A DNA stretch of 64,000 nt. Source: Lentisphaera araneosa HTCC2155 (GTDB lineage: Bacteria; Verrucomicrobiota; Lentisphaeria; Lentisphaerales; Lentisphaeraceae). The stretch spans positions 1-64,000 of the forward strand of contig NZ_ABCK01000007.1 of NCBI RefSeq assembly GCF_000170755.1, in the 5' to 3' direction. Shown one piece after another: positions 7,500 to 16,054 of the stretch. Positions within the stretch are counted from its first letter, which is position 1, and every line of letters starts with the position of its first letter. Below the pieces are notes generated by a model. It was not told the origin of the DNA. It saw nothing but the letters and a program-made list of their open reading frames with translations, and searched no databases. The translations under genes were made by a program, and so were the position numbers.

Positions 7500-8164
7500 T
7501 GGATAAATTCCGCCCATTACTCTCGGAGAACTCCGATTTCCTATCGGAGGAACCGCTTGGGGAAAGCGTTTTAGAAAAAGATGCTCGCCCCATACGAGTT
7601 TGGCAACCCAAACATCCCGTAGTGGTTTTGGGACGTTCGCAAAAAGCTCACAAAGAAATTCATCTCGATAATACCAAGGCCGACGCCATCCCCGTTTTTA
7701 AACGCATGGGTGGCGGGGGTTGTGTGGTTCTCGACGAGGGTTGTGCCTGTGTGGCCATTCGCTATGAACGCGAAAAAGAACTCAATATTGACCGTTACCT
7801 ACGCCATAGCTCCAAAGCGATTCAAGCTTTTCTCTACGAAACTTATGGCTTAGCCACAGAAATTCGCGAAAACTACGACCTCTCCTACCAAGGCAAAAAA
7901 TTCCTCGGTGCCTCTCTTTATATGCCGCGTGAATGGAGTGTTTATTCCTGTGTTATTTTACTCAAAAATGACTCTATGGAAAAAATCCTTAAGTACCTTA
8001 CTCCGCCTTCTAAGCAACCGGCTTATCGCGAAGATCGCAAACACGAAGATTTCTTATCTCCCCTCGAAAATCACATCAACTTTAAAATTGATGATTTCAT
8101 CAATGATTTAGAGACTTTTCTCTACGAAAAAAAATGGTACCTTGGTCCTCAGGACGAAGATTAA
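7499..8164 (+). CDS. Lipoate-protein ligase A / BPL-LplA-LipB family protein
   Basis: A 221-residue member of the lipoate/biotin transferase fold. The ligand-binding signature FKRMGGGGCVVLDEG matches the RxxGGGxV loop of LplA, and YQGKKFLGASLY matches the segment carrying the lipoyl-AMP-contacting lysine. It lacks the long C-terminal accessory domain of E. coli LplA, so it may be a LipM-like octanoyl/lipoyl transferase or an uncharacterised ligase. It shares one base with the upstream stop codon (TAATG) and precedes a CsgG-like lipoprotein gene. The link between lipoylation and an exported iron protein is not obvious; co-transcription may be incidental. Confidence 0.78.
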   Translation: MDKFRPLLSENSDFLSEEPLGESVLEKDARPIRVWQPKHPVVVLGRSQKAHKEIHLDNTKADAIPVFKRMGGGGCVVLDEGCACVAIRYEREKELNIDRYLRHSSKAIQAFLYETYGLATEIRENYDLSYQGKKFLGASLYMPREWSVYSCVILLKNDSMEKILKYLTPPSKQPAYREDRKHEDFLSPLENHINFKIDDFINDLETFLYEKKWYLGPQDED

Positions 8165-8177
8165 TTAGGAGCTCAAA

Positions 8178-9113
8178 ATGAAACTTTTATCTTTACTCAG
8201 CTTAGTCATACTTTTCTGTTCCTGCCAAACGAACTCCAAGCGTTTACCTGCTGATGTCATTGATAAAAAGATTCCTACCATTGCCGTTTTAGAATTTGCT
8301 GATAAGAGTCATTTTCGCTACCGTTGGAACGTAGGCGAAGGCATTCGCGATTCACTCATTGATGAGCTGGTGCAATCCAAGCGCTACAAAGTTCTCACTC
8401 GAAAAAATATTGATGCCGTCATTGGCGAGCTCAACATTCAACAAGACAAACTCTTTCGTCCCGAGGGTAAAGTAGCCCGTGGCCGCCTAAAAAATGTGCA
8501 ATACTTGCTCAAGGGTTCAGTCACCGATTTTGCTCACGTGGCAAAAACCGGCGCCTCGGCTTTCTTTAGTAACTGGGGTTTCTCGGGCAGCACCCACGTT
8601 GCCGTGGTTACGGTCACACTTTACATCATCGAGGTCGAGAGTGGCGAGATTATTGCCTCTAAGCAGGTCGAAGGTAAAGCCCATGCGACTTCACTCGACG
8701 TGGCAGGTCAATACAAAAACATGAGCTTTGGCAGTGGGTCTTTTTACCGCACACCCTTGGGAAAAGCCTGTAAAGAACTCATGCATCAAGCTCTGCTCGA
8801 AATTAATAAAACCATTGCCGATAAGAAGTGGTACCCTCGAGTCATTCGCAACGAAGGTGACACCGTCATTATTTCCGGAGGGGAAAATCGGGCTATTAAA
8901 CTGGGCGCTGAATACTCCGCCTTTTTTCAAGGCTCTCCCCTCATTGACCCCGAAACAGGTGATATTTTGGGTTACTCCGATAGCCAGCTCATCGGCAGAG
9001 TCAGAATCAGCGAAGTCAAAGATAAATTTAGCTACGCAAAAATCATTAGTGGCAGCTTTAAACAAGGCCAAGTTTTACGAGAAGTTATCCCTGAACCGCT
9101 CCCCAAAAAGTAG
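8178..9113 (+). CDS. CsgG/HfaB-like outer-membrane lipoprotein
   Basis: A 311-residue lipoprotein: signal peptide with lipobox ending FCSC (Cys about residue 16). The CsgG fold is visible in IPTIAVLEFADKS, then DSLIDELVQSKRYKVLTRKNIDAVI and YLLKGSVTDF, followed by the paired strands HVAVVTVTLYIIEVESG where membrane hairpins form in CsgG. A C-terminal extension (about residues 210-311) contains strands GDTVIISGGENRAIKLG and YAKIISGSFKQGQVLR, similar to extra domains on many PVC and Bacteroidetes CsgG relatives. A clear AGGAG precedes the ATG. In curli systems CsgG is a secretion pore; no curli subunit gene is present, so the cargo is unknown. Confidence 0.82.
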   Translation: MKLLSLLSLVILFCSCQTNSKRLPADVIDKKIPTIAVLEFADKSHFRYRWNVGEGIRDSLIDELVQSKRYKVLTRKNIDAVIGELNIQQDKLFRPEGKVARGRLKNVQYLLKGSVTDFAHVAKTGASAFFSNWGFSGSTHVAVVTVTLYIIEVESGEIIASKQVEGKAHATSLDVAGQYKNMSFGSGSFYRTPLGKACKELMHQALLEINKTIADKKWYPRVIRNEGDTVIISGGENRAIKLGAEYSAFFQGSPLIDPETGDILGYSDSQLIGRVRISEVKDKFSYAKIISGSFKQGQVLREVIPEPLPKK

Positions 9114-9266
9114 CTAAATCCGCCCATAGGGAGCTTATCCTGTTAATTTTTTAAGAAAATCTCCATTATTATCCCCATAAACGACAATTAGCTCTACTTC
9201 ACCAACAGCTTTTCGTGTAAAATTTTTGACAAAGAGTAAATTTTGTCAAAACAATAGGACATTATC

Positions 9267-11198
9267 ATGTGTGGGATTGCGGGTTTCCTCAGTAAAGGAG
9301 GAATTAGCATTGAAGATCGAGATGCTCTGGGTGAAATGGTCACCCAGCTCGACCACCGTGGTCCCGATGCTAATGGCAAATGGTTTGGTAATCACATGGC
9401 TTTGGGCCATACACGACTTTCCATCATTGAATTAAGTCCCGCTGGTGCGCAACCTATGCACAGCGCCTGTGGTCGCTACGTTATTTCATTTAACGGCGAA
9501 ATTTATAACTCAGAAGAAATTCGGAGTAAGATTACCACACCCTATCCCTATCAAGGCAACTCGGATACCGAGACCATACTCGCCGCCATAAGTTATTGGG
9601 GTGTCGAAGAAGCTCTCACACAATTCAATGGCATGTTTGTGGCTGCTGTATGGGATCGCGCTAATGAAGAGCTTAAATTATTTCGTGACCATCTGGGGAA
9701 GAAACCCTTATTTTACGCCTTTTCTCATCACCACTTCCTTTTTGCATCTGAGCTCAACAGCCTCAAGAAGGCGCCCAGCTTCAACGCAGAAGTCTCTCAA
9801 GATGCGCTTCATATGTATATGCAATTTGGCTATGTACCTGCACCTTATTCGATTTTCAAAAACTGCTACAAACTTCGTCCTGGTCACATTCTCTCTTTTT
9901 CACTGAGAAGTTTTACTGTGAAAAATATTAAAGCCTGGTGGGACCTCCACAAAATTGTCGTCAAGGAACCCACAAAATTGAGCTTTGCGGAAAATGTCGA
10001 AAAAACCGAAAGCTTGCTCGAAGATAGCATTCGCCTACGACTAAATGCCGATGTGCCAGTTGGAGCCTTTCTCTCTGGAGGAATAGATTCCTCACTCATT
10101 TGTGCGATGGCCGCAAAAATTCATCCCCAAGCACTCAAAACCTTCTCCATTGGCTTTGATGAAAGCCAATATAATGAGAGTGCTCAGGCAGAAATCACCG
10201 CAAAAGCCATTGGTGCTGACCACACGACCTTTATGGTACAGGCCCAAGATGCCCTCAAACTAATTCCCAAATTACCTCATATTTGTGATGAGCCCTTTGC
10301 GGATTCCTCGATTTTGCCCACCACACTCATTTCTCAATTGGCTCGCAAACAAGTCACGGTGGCGATTGGAGGCGATGGCGGTGATGAAATATTCTGCGGT
10401 TATGAGCGTTATTTATGGGGCGAAAAAATTCTCGAGATGCGTAAGAAATATCCTAATTTTATCAATAAAGCTATTTGTCATGGTGTTGACTTCCTAAGAC
10501 CTGCCACACTCAATAAACTAGCTGCGATGGCTTATAAATTTAAGGGCAAAAAAGCACCACATCTCTTTGCCGATAAAGCTGCGAAATTCACGAAAGCACT
10601 ACGCCAAACAAACTCGCGTAAGCTCTATCGCGAACTGCATTCTCTCTGGTCAAATCCGAATGAAGTTTTGTCCTACGGACAAGATGGTATTCACTTATTT
10701 TCAGACTCCGATGAATGGCCCGATTCTCTCAATCCCGTTCGCCAGTACATGTTTGCCGATTTAATGATGTACCTCAGTGATGATATTTTGCAAAAAGCTG
10801 ACCGTGCTTCCATGTCCACAAGTTTAGAATTACGCTCACCACTAATCGATCATCGTTTAGTGGAACATTCTTGGACCATGAGTATGGATAGCCTCATTGG
10901 ACCCGAGAAAAACATGAAAAAACGCGTCCTTAAGTCTCTTCTTGGAAGACATCTACCCGATTATAACTTAGAGGCCCCAAAGCAAGGTTTTGCAGTACCC
11001 ATTGCCGAATGGTTGCGCGGCGACCTCAAAGATTGGGCTCAGGACCTCATTAACGATTCCCATACTTTTGACTTCTTCTATCATAAACAATTGCAAGAGA
11101 CTTTTCAGCAACACCTCAGCAAACGTGCCAATCATCAGCACAAGCTTTGGGCCGCCCTCATGTTCATTCAATGGCACAAAGATTTAAAGCAGGGTTAA
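9267..11198 (+). CDS. asnB: Asparagine synthase (glutamine-hydrolysing)
   Basis: Full-length 643-residue class II amidotransferase. It begins MCGIAGF, so Cys2 is the glutaminase nucleophile after Met removal. The N-terminal domain has HRGPDANG, HTRLSIIE and SFNGEIYN. The synthetase domain has the PP-loop FLSGGIDSSLI (about residue 270), the segment GGDGGDEIFCGYERY, and a C-terminal EAPKQGFAVPIAEWLRG motif. It converts aspartate, ATP and glutamine to asparagine, or acts on a glycan or peptide precursor as some AsnB paralogues do. It is a single-gene unit. A separate structured region lies between its end and the convergent cytochrome gene. Confidence 0.93.
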   Translation: MCGIAGFLSKGGISIEDRDALGEMVTQLDHRGPDANGKWFGNHMALGHTRLSIIELSPAGAQPMHSACGRYVISFNGEIYNSEEIRSKITTPYPYQGNSDTETILAAISYWGVEEALTQFNGMFVAAVWDRANEELKLFRDHLGKKPLFYAFSHHHFLFASELNSLKKAPSFNAEVSQDALHMYMQFGYVPAPYSIFKNCYKLRPGHILSFSLRSFTVKNIKAWWDLHKIVVKEPTKLSFAENVEKTESLLEDSIRLRLNADVPVGAFLSGGIDSSLICAMAAKIHPQALKTFSIGFDESQYNESAQAEITAKAIGADHTTFMVQAQDALKLIPKLPHICDEPFADSSILPTTLISQLARKQVTVAIGGDGGDEIFCGYERYLWGEKILEMRKKYPNFINKAICHGVDFLRPATLNKLAAMAYKFKGKKAPHLFADKAAKFTKALRQTNSRKLYRELHSLWSNPNEVLSYGQDGIHLFSDSDEWPDSLNPVRQYMFADLMMYLSDDILQKADRASMSTSLELRSPLIDHRLVEHSWTMSMDSLIGPEKNMKKRVLKSLLGRHLPDYNLEAPKQGFAVPIAEWLRGDLKDWAQDLINDSHTFDFFYHKQLQETFQQHLSKRANHQHKLWAALMFIQWHKDLKQG

Positions 11199-11230
11199 GC
11201 CTGTTTTTTAATTTTCTCGGAAATAAATTT

Positions 11231-11292
11231 GCCGATTAACAATCGGCGCTCCCAGCAAAAATCTGCAAGCGCAGCGGTCTTGCAGGGGAGCG
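11231..11292. terminator. Hairpin pair between convergent genes, probable bidirectional terminator
   Basis: A perfect 7-bp stem GCCGATT/AATCGGC with an AAC loop (11231-11247) sits directly beside a nested hairpin: outer stem CGCTCCC/GGGAGCG (11247-11253 with 11286-11292) and inner stem CTGCAAG/CTTGCAG (11263-11269 with 11279-11285). The position between two gene 3' ends suggests transcript termination, but T-tracts are weak; a structured intergenic repeat is an alternative. Confidence 0.6.
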
Positions 11293-11316
11293 ATCTGACA
11301 ACTCTAGAGTTATCTT

Positions 11317-11943
11317 CTATTCTCCGAGATTGATATAAGAAATGTATTCCACAATATCTTTAAAGTTTTGATCACTCAAGGGAGTGACAAGTGCGCGCAT
11401 CGCCTGGCCTTCGATATCTTTTTCGTGATAACCACGGCGCCCTGATTTATAGTTGCGCAATTGAGTTAGCAGGTACCAATCTTCCAAGATCGCTAAGCTG
11501 CCCGTATTCGCCTCTTTGAGCCCTTGGGCGGAGTCGCCGTGACAAGCGAGACAATTCTTTTCATAAAGGTCTTTGCCCATTTTTGAATCGCCTTTCACCG
11601 TGCGTAAATAATTCCGAGGAGTTCGTCTCGCTAGCAAGGCCACCGCTTGAGTTACGTCTTGCTCATTTAAGTCTTTAATGGCCGTCGCCATCAACTCCCC
11701 CTGATAATCGTATCGGTGCGTTCCGCGCTGAGCTAATTTAAACTTCTGTATTTGCCCTAACATGTAAGCTTCGTCTAAACCATCGAGTATGGGGCCACGC
11801 TGCATTTCTTTGTTATCGTGACAGACGAGGCAGTGCTGAAGCATTTGCTGAGCTTCGGCACTTGCCAACGGCTTTTGAGCTTCTTGTTGACAAGAACTCA
11901 AAGCAAAGAGCAAAAGTATGAGCAATGAAGAGAATGATTTCAT
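11317..11943 (-). CDS. Diheme cytochrome c lipoprotein (c553/c4-like)
   Basis: A 208-residue exported protein with a lipobox ending LSSC (Cys18), so probably membrane-tethered. Two haem-binding motifs are seen, CLVCH at residues 38-42 and CLACH at about 130, giving two tandem class I cytochrome domains as in cytochrome c4. Candidate axial Met residues lie in each half (for example in GELMATAIKDL and GQAMRALVTPL). Predicted role: electron carrier to a terminal oxidase or reductase. It is transcribed in line with the upstream nuclease gene (25-base gap), though with no functional link apparent. Confidence 0.88.
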   Translation of the reverse strand: MKSFSSLLILLLFALSSCQQEAQKPLASAEAQQMLQHCLVCHDNKEMQRGPILDGLDEAYMLGQIQKFKLAQRGTHRYDYQGELMATAIKDLNEQDVTQAVALLARRTPRNYLRTVKGDSKMGKDLYEKNCLACHGDSAQGLKEANTGSLAILEDWYLLTQLRNYKSGRRGYHEKDIEGQAMRALVTPLSDQNFKDIVEYISYINLGE

Positions 11944-11968
11944 GAAAGTCGTTTTCCTTTAAACTCGC

Positions 11969-13189
11969 TCATGAAAAGCTTTTTAACAAAGAATTAACGC
12001 GAGTAACGGAAGGAAAGTCATTAAATAAAAAGCCGTGCTTTGCAAAATAGGGATGGCTTTCGACTTCTTCTTTAAAAGTAGATGCCCTCACTAAGCTACG
12101 GTCAATGCCGATGAGCAGCTGACAATTGGGCTTAGTATAGAGTTGGTCGAGGCGACGACGCAATGCCCCCGCATGCCAACGGTGAAAAAGCTCCATGTGC
12201 ACCGTTTTTGCGTCCTTCGCAAAACTGAGGTCGGGGAAAATCAATTCTTGCTTGCCTTCCTCGCCCATTTCCACAAAGGGAGTGTCTCCGACGATTTGCC
12301 AATCTTTTGCTTTGTCCGCAAAAGTTTTATGAAAGAGACGAATTTCTTCGGGTACAAAAGCACTGAAATTTTTATAATGGCTCTTGAGCCCCGCTCGGTG
12401 TGTCAGCTTGAGCACCTTATTTTTAAAGCGCGGCAAATCGACTTTAGCTTCAAATTGCCAATTAGCACAATCCACAAAGGCGGGAATGAAATTAGCCAGC
12501 TGTAAACCGTATTTGCGAGTGTTTTCAAAAAGGCTTATGGGGCCATCGATGGTGATTTTTAAGGTCCCTTTTTGGGGGCTTTCAATACGTGCGAGTAAGC
12601 GAAAAAATTTGAGGTATTTAAAGATCTTGCGCAATTCAGCCGCTTCGACTTTTTTGAGCGTCAGAGCTAAATCTCCGGCAAATAACATGTGGTACTGCAC
12701 TTGAGCTAAATTATAGCGATGCAAGAGGTCCACTGGACGCATAGCTTTAAACTTGAGCAGCAGGTCACTATGAGGTAAGTCCCCATAAAGATCTTCGTGA
12801 ACGAGTTCCTGTAATTCATTGGCCACCTGACTTTCAATCTGATCACGAAAGCCTTCAAAATCGTATTTATCTGCTTCTTTTAAGAATTTCGCACTCAAAT
12901 CAAAAACTTGTTCACGGGCCGAAGCGAAATCGACCTCTAAGCATTGAGTGAACTCGCAGCGATCCAGGCATAGGCGGTTGAGACCACGAGCCATGAGGGG
13001 TGTCGAAAAACCATTGATAATAATGGACGATTCTTCTTCGAGTTCCTGACGGTTTTTCCCTTCGCCAAATTGATAAATATTGAGCAGATCCTGCGCAAGA
13101 TCCAGTAAGCCTTGCTGATCCGTTTTTATCGAATGAGGGTGAATGCGATCTTTGCGACGGGAAAATTTAACGAGATCCTTCGTAAGCAC
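11969..13189 (-). CDS. Bax1-like nuclease (DUF790), XPB partner
   Basis: A protein of about 406 residues of the DUF790/Bax1 family. GTG at 13189 is chosen because AAGGAGG lies seven bases upstream and the protein then begins VLTKDLVKFSRRKDRIHP, the usual opening of the family; the longer frame to 13225 begins in non-conserved sequence. The C-terminal part carries a PD-(D/E)XK-like segment: FPDLSFAKDAKTVHMELFH, with Asp and Glu placed like a nuclease core, followed by LRRRLDQLY. In archaea Bax1 binds XPB and cuts DNA in nucleotide excision repair. Here the gene overlaps the end of the XPB-like helicase by 23 bases, the same pairing. Assignment rests on motif layout and context. Confidence 0.78.
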   Translation of the reverse strand: MLTKDLVKFSRRKDRIHPHSIKTDQQGLLDLAQDLLNIYQFGEGKNRQELEEESSIIINGFSTPLMARGLNRLCLDRCEFTQCLEVDFASAREQVFDLSAKFLKEADKYDFEGFRDQIESQVANELQELVHEDLYGDLPHSDLLLKFKAMRPVDLLHRYNLAQVQYHMLFAGDLALTLKKVEAAELRKIFKYLKFFRLLARIESPQKGTLKITIDGPISLFENTRKYGLQLANFIPAFVDCANWQFEAKVDLPRFKNKVLKLTHRAGLKSHYKNFSAFVPEEIRLFHKTFADKAKDWQIVGDTPFVEMGEEGKQELIFPDLSFAKDAKTVHMELFHRWHAGALRRRLDQLYTKPNCQLLIGIDRSLVRASTFKEEVESHPYFAKHGFLFNDFPSVTRVNSLLKSFS

Positions 13190-14558
13190 TATGCTGCCTC
13201 CTTCTTTCAGATACATTAAATTCACTGGTATTGCGGCTTATGAGTTCATAGAGTACGGCTTGTTTCCCTTGCGATTTTCGCAAAATTCGTCCCAAGCGCT
13301 GCACGTGTTCACGCGTACTGCCACTGCCCGAGACTACGATACCCACACTCGCTTCTGGTACATCGACGCCCTCGTTCAAAACTTTTGAAGTCGCTAAAAT
13401 AGGGTGCTGGCCCGAGCGGAAGCGCTCAAGCATTTTTTTACGTTCTGCGGACTTGGTGTGGTGCGTCAAAACGGGGAGTAAAAAGCGACGACCAATTTCA
13501 TAAGCCGTATCATTATCTGCGGTAAAAATCAAAATCCTTTCCCCCGCATGATCTTTAAACACTTGCCAGATCTGACGAAATTTAGCTCGCCCACAATTGG
13601 CAATTTTTTTCTGGGCATAAAAGGCTTTTAGTGCACGGCGACCCTCATCACTACGGGCGCAGGCCATGATAAAGCGGGCCCAGCCATCGCCATTGGAAAA
13701 ACTAATGCCACAACGCTTGAGGAAATCTAAATAAATTTGCCGTTCTTCGTGATAGAGAAATTCTTCATCCTCATCTAAATCGAGCTCAACTCGACGGGTC
13801 TCATAAGGTGAGAGGATCTCCCCTTTGAGTTCACCAATTTCCATGCGAAAACAAAGTGGGCCAGTCAGGCCGCCATATTCACTGAGCCCCGTGTGAGAGC
13901 GTTCGGGTGTGGCAGTCAAACCAAGACGAAAAGGCGCCAAAGACATGATTGCAGCCTGGCGCATGCGGTCTCCTGGCAAATGGTGACATTCATCAAAAAT
14001 CAACAGTCCAAAACGATCTCCGAGCCACTCCATCATCAACAAGGCTGAATCATAGGTACTAACGGTAATATTTTGCACATCTTTTTCACCTCCACCAAGC
14101 ATTCCGATTTCGCAAGCAAAGCATTCACTCAAACCGCGTTGCCACTGATGCATGAGGTCAATGGTGGGAACAAGAATGAGGCTTGGGCGTTGGCAATACT
14201 GAATGCCCATATAGGCCAAGAAAGATTTACCTGCCCCCGTGGGTAAAACCACCATGCCGCGGCAATTCACCTTTCGCCATGCTTCAAAAGCCTGGCTCTG
14301 GTGAGCTCGCGGGCTCATGCCATTTTGCATGGCAAAATTCTGTTTTTGGTAATCTTTAGCTTCATCAAGAAAAGGGATTTTTGCCCGATGCAAAGTCATG
14401 ACAATTTTTGCGTAGTTCATCGCTAAAGCACGATAAGTCCGCACGCGTTCATCATACGTTAGTAAGCCCTTGAGGAGCTCGCGGTGCTGATCACCGACTC
14501 GATCGACTAAAATTGTCCCCGCATCAAAGCTGAGGACAATGGGCTGTTCTTGACTCAT
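13167..14558 (-). CDS. XPB/Rad25-like superfamily 2 DNA helicase
   Basis: A 463-residue SF2 helicase. Motifs in order: Q-like LRAHQSQAFEAW region (here SPRAHQSQAFEAW), Walker A VLPTGAGKSFLA, motif Ia ILVPTIDLMHQW, Walker B IFDECHHLPGD, motif III GLTATPER, motif IV ILIFTADNDTAYEI, motif V LNEGVDVPEASVGIV and motif VI QRLGRILRKSQGK. The DEAD/H box reads DECH and the order and spacing match XPB rather than DinG or RecQ. XPB helicases open DNA around lesions in nucleotide excision repair. It follows the upstream secreted-protein gene by three bases and overlaps the Bax1-like gene, which supports a repair pair. Confidence 0.88.
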   Translation of the reverse strand: MSQEQPIVLSFDAGTILVDRVGDQHRELLKGLLTYDERVRTYRALAMNYAKIVMTLHRAKIPFLDEAKDYQKQNFAMQNGMSPRAHQSQAFEAWRKVNCRGMVVLPTGAGKSFLAYMGIQYCQRPSLILVPTIDLMHQWQRGLSECFACEIGMLGGGEKDVQNITVSTYDSALLMMEWLGDRFGLLIFDECHHLPGDRMRQAAIMSLAPFRLGLTATPERSHTGLSEYGGLTGPLCFRMEIGELKGEILSPYETRRVELDLDEDEEFLYHEERQIYLDFLKRCGISFSNGDGWARFIMACARSDEGRRALKAFYAQKKIANCGRAKFRQIWQVFKDHAGERILIFTADNDTAYEIGRRFLLPVLTHHTKSAERKKMLERFRSGQHPILATSKVLNEGVDVPEASVGIVVSGSGSTREHVQRLGRILRKSQGKQAVLYELISRNTSEFNVSERRRQHSAYEGSR

Positions 14559-14561
14559 TTA

Positions 14562-15968
14562 TTAATCGTTGTCTTCATCCAAAGTAATACGACGACCAAG
14601 TCCTTTGACGCTTACTTTTTTTGCGTTGCTGAGGTAGAGTTTGCCACCCTTAATACCCTCTGCGGTCACGTAGGCTGTTACATAGACATTTTTTGAACCA
14701 TATTCAATGCGCTCAAATTCACCTTGGGGACGATCGCGACGATTTTTGCTCATGGAATCTTTCTTAGATTTCTTACTCTCTGTTCTCCAAGTCTTCATTT
14801 TGTCATTGAGGTCACTCCAGTTCGCGAGGTCAACATTGTAGAGAGGAATCTGCATAATGATCTGATCGGAATCAAGCGTCAGCATATAATTACGGCTACT
14901 TCCTGTCCCCATGTTTTGTATGTAACCGTTAACTTTAAATTCCTTGCCTTTATACTTCTCAATCTGCGTACGGCTGTAGTTTCTCAGCTTTTGTTGCAAG
15001 ACATAAGCCGGAACGCCTGCCGTGCCCCACTCAGGAAAAAGGGGTGGCGGAGCATCCGTTATTTTCACCGAATTACCCTCGACTTTATATTCGAGATTGA
15101 GGCTTTCGCACATATGTTCGAGAATGTCTCGTACTGATTTATTGGCCAAAGTATAAGTTTCTTTTTCAGGACGAGGTAAAACACTTTTATAAAAAACAGC
15201 GCCATTTGTCGCCTTCATTGGCCCTAGGTGAGAAAGGCGAATACCTTCATATTCAAAAGTCACTCCCAACCAATACATCGCGTGTATCATTTCGTTGAGC
15301 ATGCTAATAGCTGAGACTTCTGAGTAAGCCACGGTCATTTTATGATTCTGCAAAAGCGATTTGAAATCATCTTCTTCAATACCGCCACCTTCGTCATCAC
15401 TCCCAGAAATACGTCTCATTTCTTCGTCTTCTTTGCGTTGACGCTCGGCTTCAGCTGCTAACTGTGCTGCCTCAACTTCCACATCGTAGATTTCTGGTGA
15501 TCCTGCAATTTTAAATAAGTGGGCTAAATTTAAATTAAATGCTGATGCACGAGCATCATCCATAATTAGGTGAGTTGACTCGTTAAGCTTGGTGTATTTC
15601 TCTGCCATTTGAGCGTAAATATAAAGAAACTCCCGCTTATCTTTATCACCCTCTAATTCAACAGCTCGGTCAGATAAGTTCTTTCCTAAGAACTGGCTCG
15701 TATCACGGCCTTTAACCGACTGGGGCTTCCCATATATTAAATTCGTTTTTATATTTTTTGCCACACCTAGGTCGGGGCGCATGAAATGAACAAAGGCGAG
15801 GAGGCTCTTTAAATCTGCTGCTTTTGGATCCGTGTTGGCTTTGTGATAAGCGAGTTGCACACTGTAGTGGTAAATTTTTTCTTCTAGTGGAGAACGAAAC
15901 TTAATTGTCCCTGCACAAATGCTTTGGATAAAAAGCAAAGACATTAATAAGTAAAATATTTTTTTCAT
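14562..15968 (-). CDS. Exported protein of unknown function with STN-like domain
   Basis: A 468-residue protein not recognised as a whole. Residues 1-19 form a signal peptide (core FYLLMSLLFIQSICAG). Residues about 175-200 are acidic and Glu/Arg-rich (coiled). Around residues 255-305, YTLANKSVRDILEHMCESLNLEYKVEG-type sequence resembles the short STN/secretin N-terminal fold that begins secretins and TonB receptors. After residue 325 there is a strand-rich OB-like region (EFKVNGYIQNMG, NVYVTAYVTAEG). It is upstream of the XPB-Bax1 pair by three bases, yet its export signal makes a direct role in DNA repair unlikely. Confidence 0.7.
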   Translation of the reverse strand: MKKIFYLLMSLLFIQSICAGTIKFRSPLEEKIYHYSVQLAYHKANTDPKAADLKSLLAFVHFMRPDLGVAKNIKTNLIYGKPQSVKGRDTSQFLGKNLSDRAVELEGDKDKREFLYIYAQMAEKYTKLNESTHLIMDDARASAFNLNLAHLFKIAGSPEIYDVEVEAAQLAAEAERQRKEDEEMRRISGSDDEGGGIEEDDFKSLLQNHKMTVAYSEVSAISMLNEMIHAMYWLGVTFEYEGIRLSHLGPMKATNGAVFYKSVLPRPEKETYTLANKSVRDILEHMCESLNLEYKVEGNSVKITDAPPPLFPEWGTAGVPAYVLQQKLRNYSRTQIEKYKGKEFKVNGYIQNMGTGSSRNYMLTLDSDQIIMQIPLYNVDLANWSDLNDKMKTWRTESKKSKKDSMSKNRRDRPQGEFERIEYGSKNVYVTAYVTAEGIKGGKLYLSNAKKVSVKGLGRRITLDEDND

Positions 15969-16054
15969 AGACTTCCCAGTATTAAATTAAGAGCACAAAT
16001 ATATATCGGGCAGGATAAAATTTCTGTCCCGATTGAATGAGGAGAGGTACAAAA

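Noticed and set aside
13190-13225. Longer N terminus of the Bax1-like protein
   Set aside because: The GTG at 13189 has a near-perfect ribosome site and the family's conserved start; the extra 12 residues lie in helicase coding sequence.
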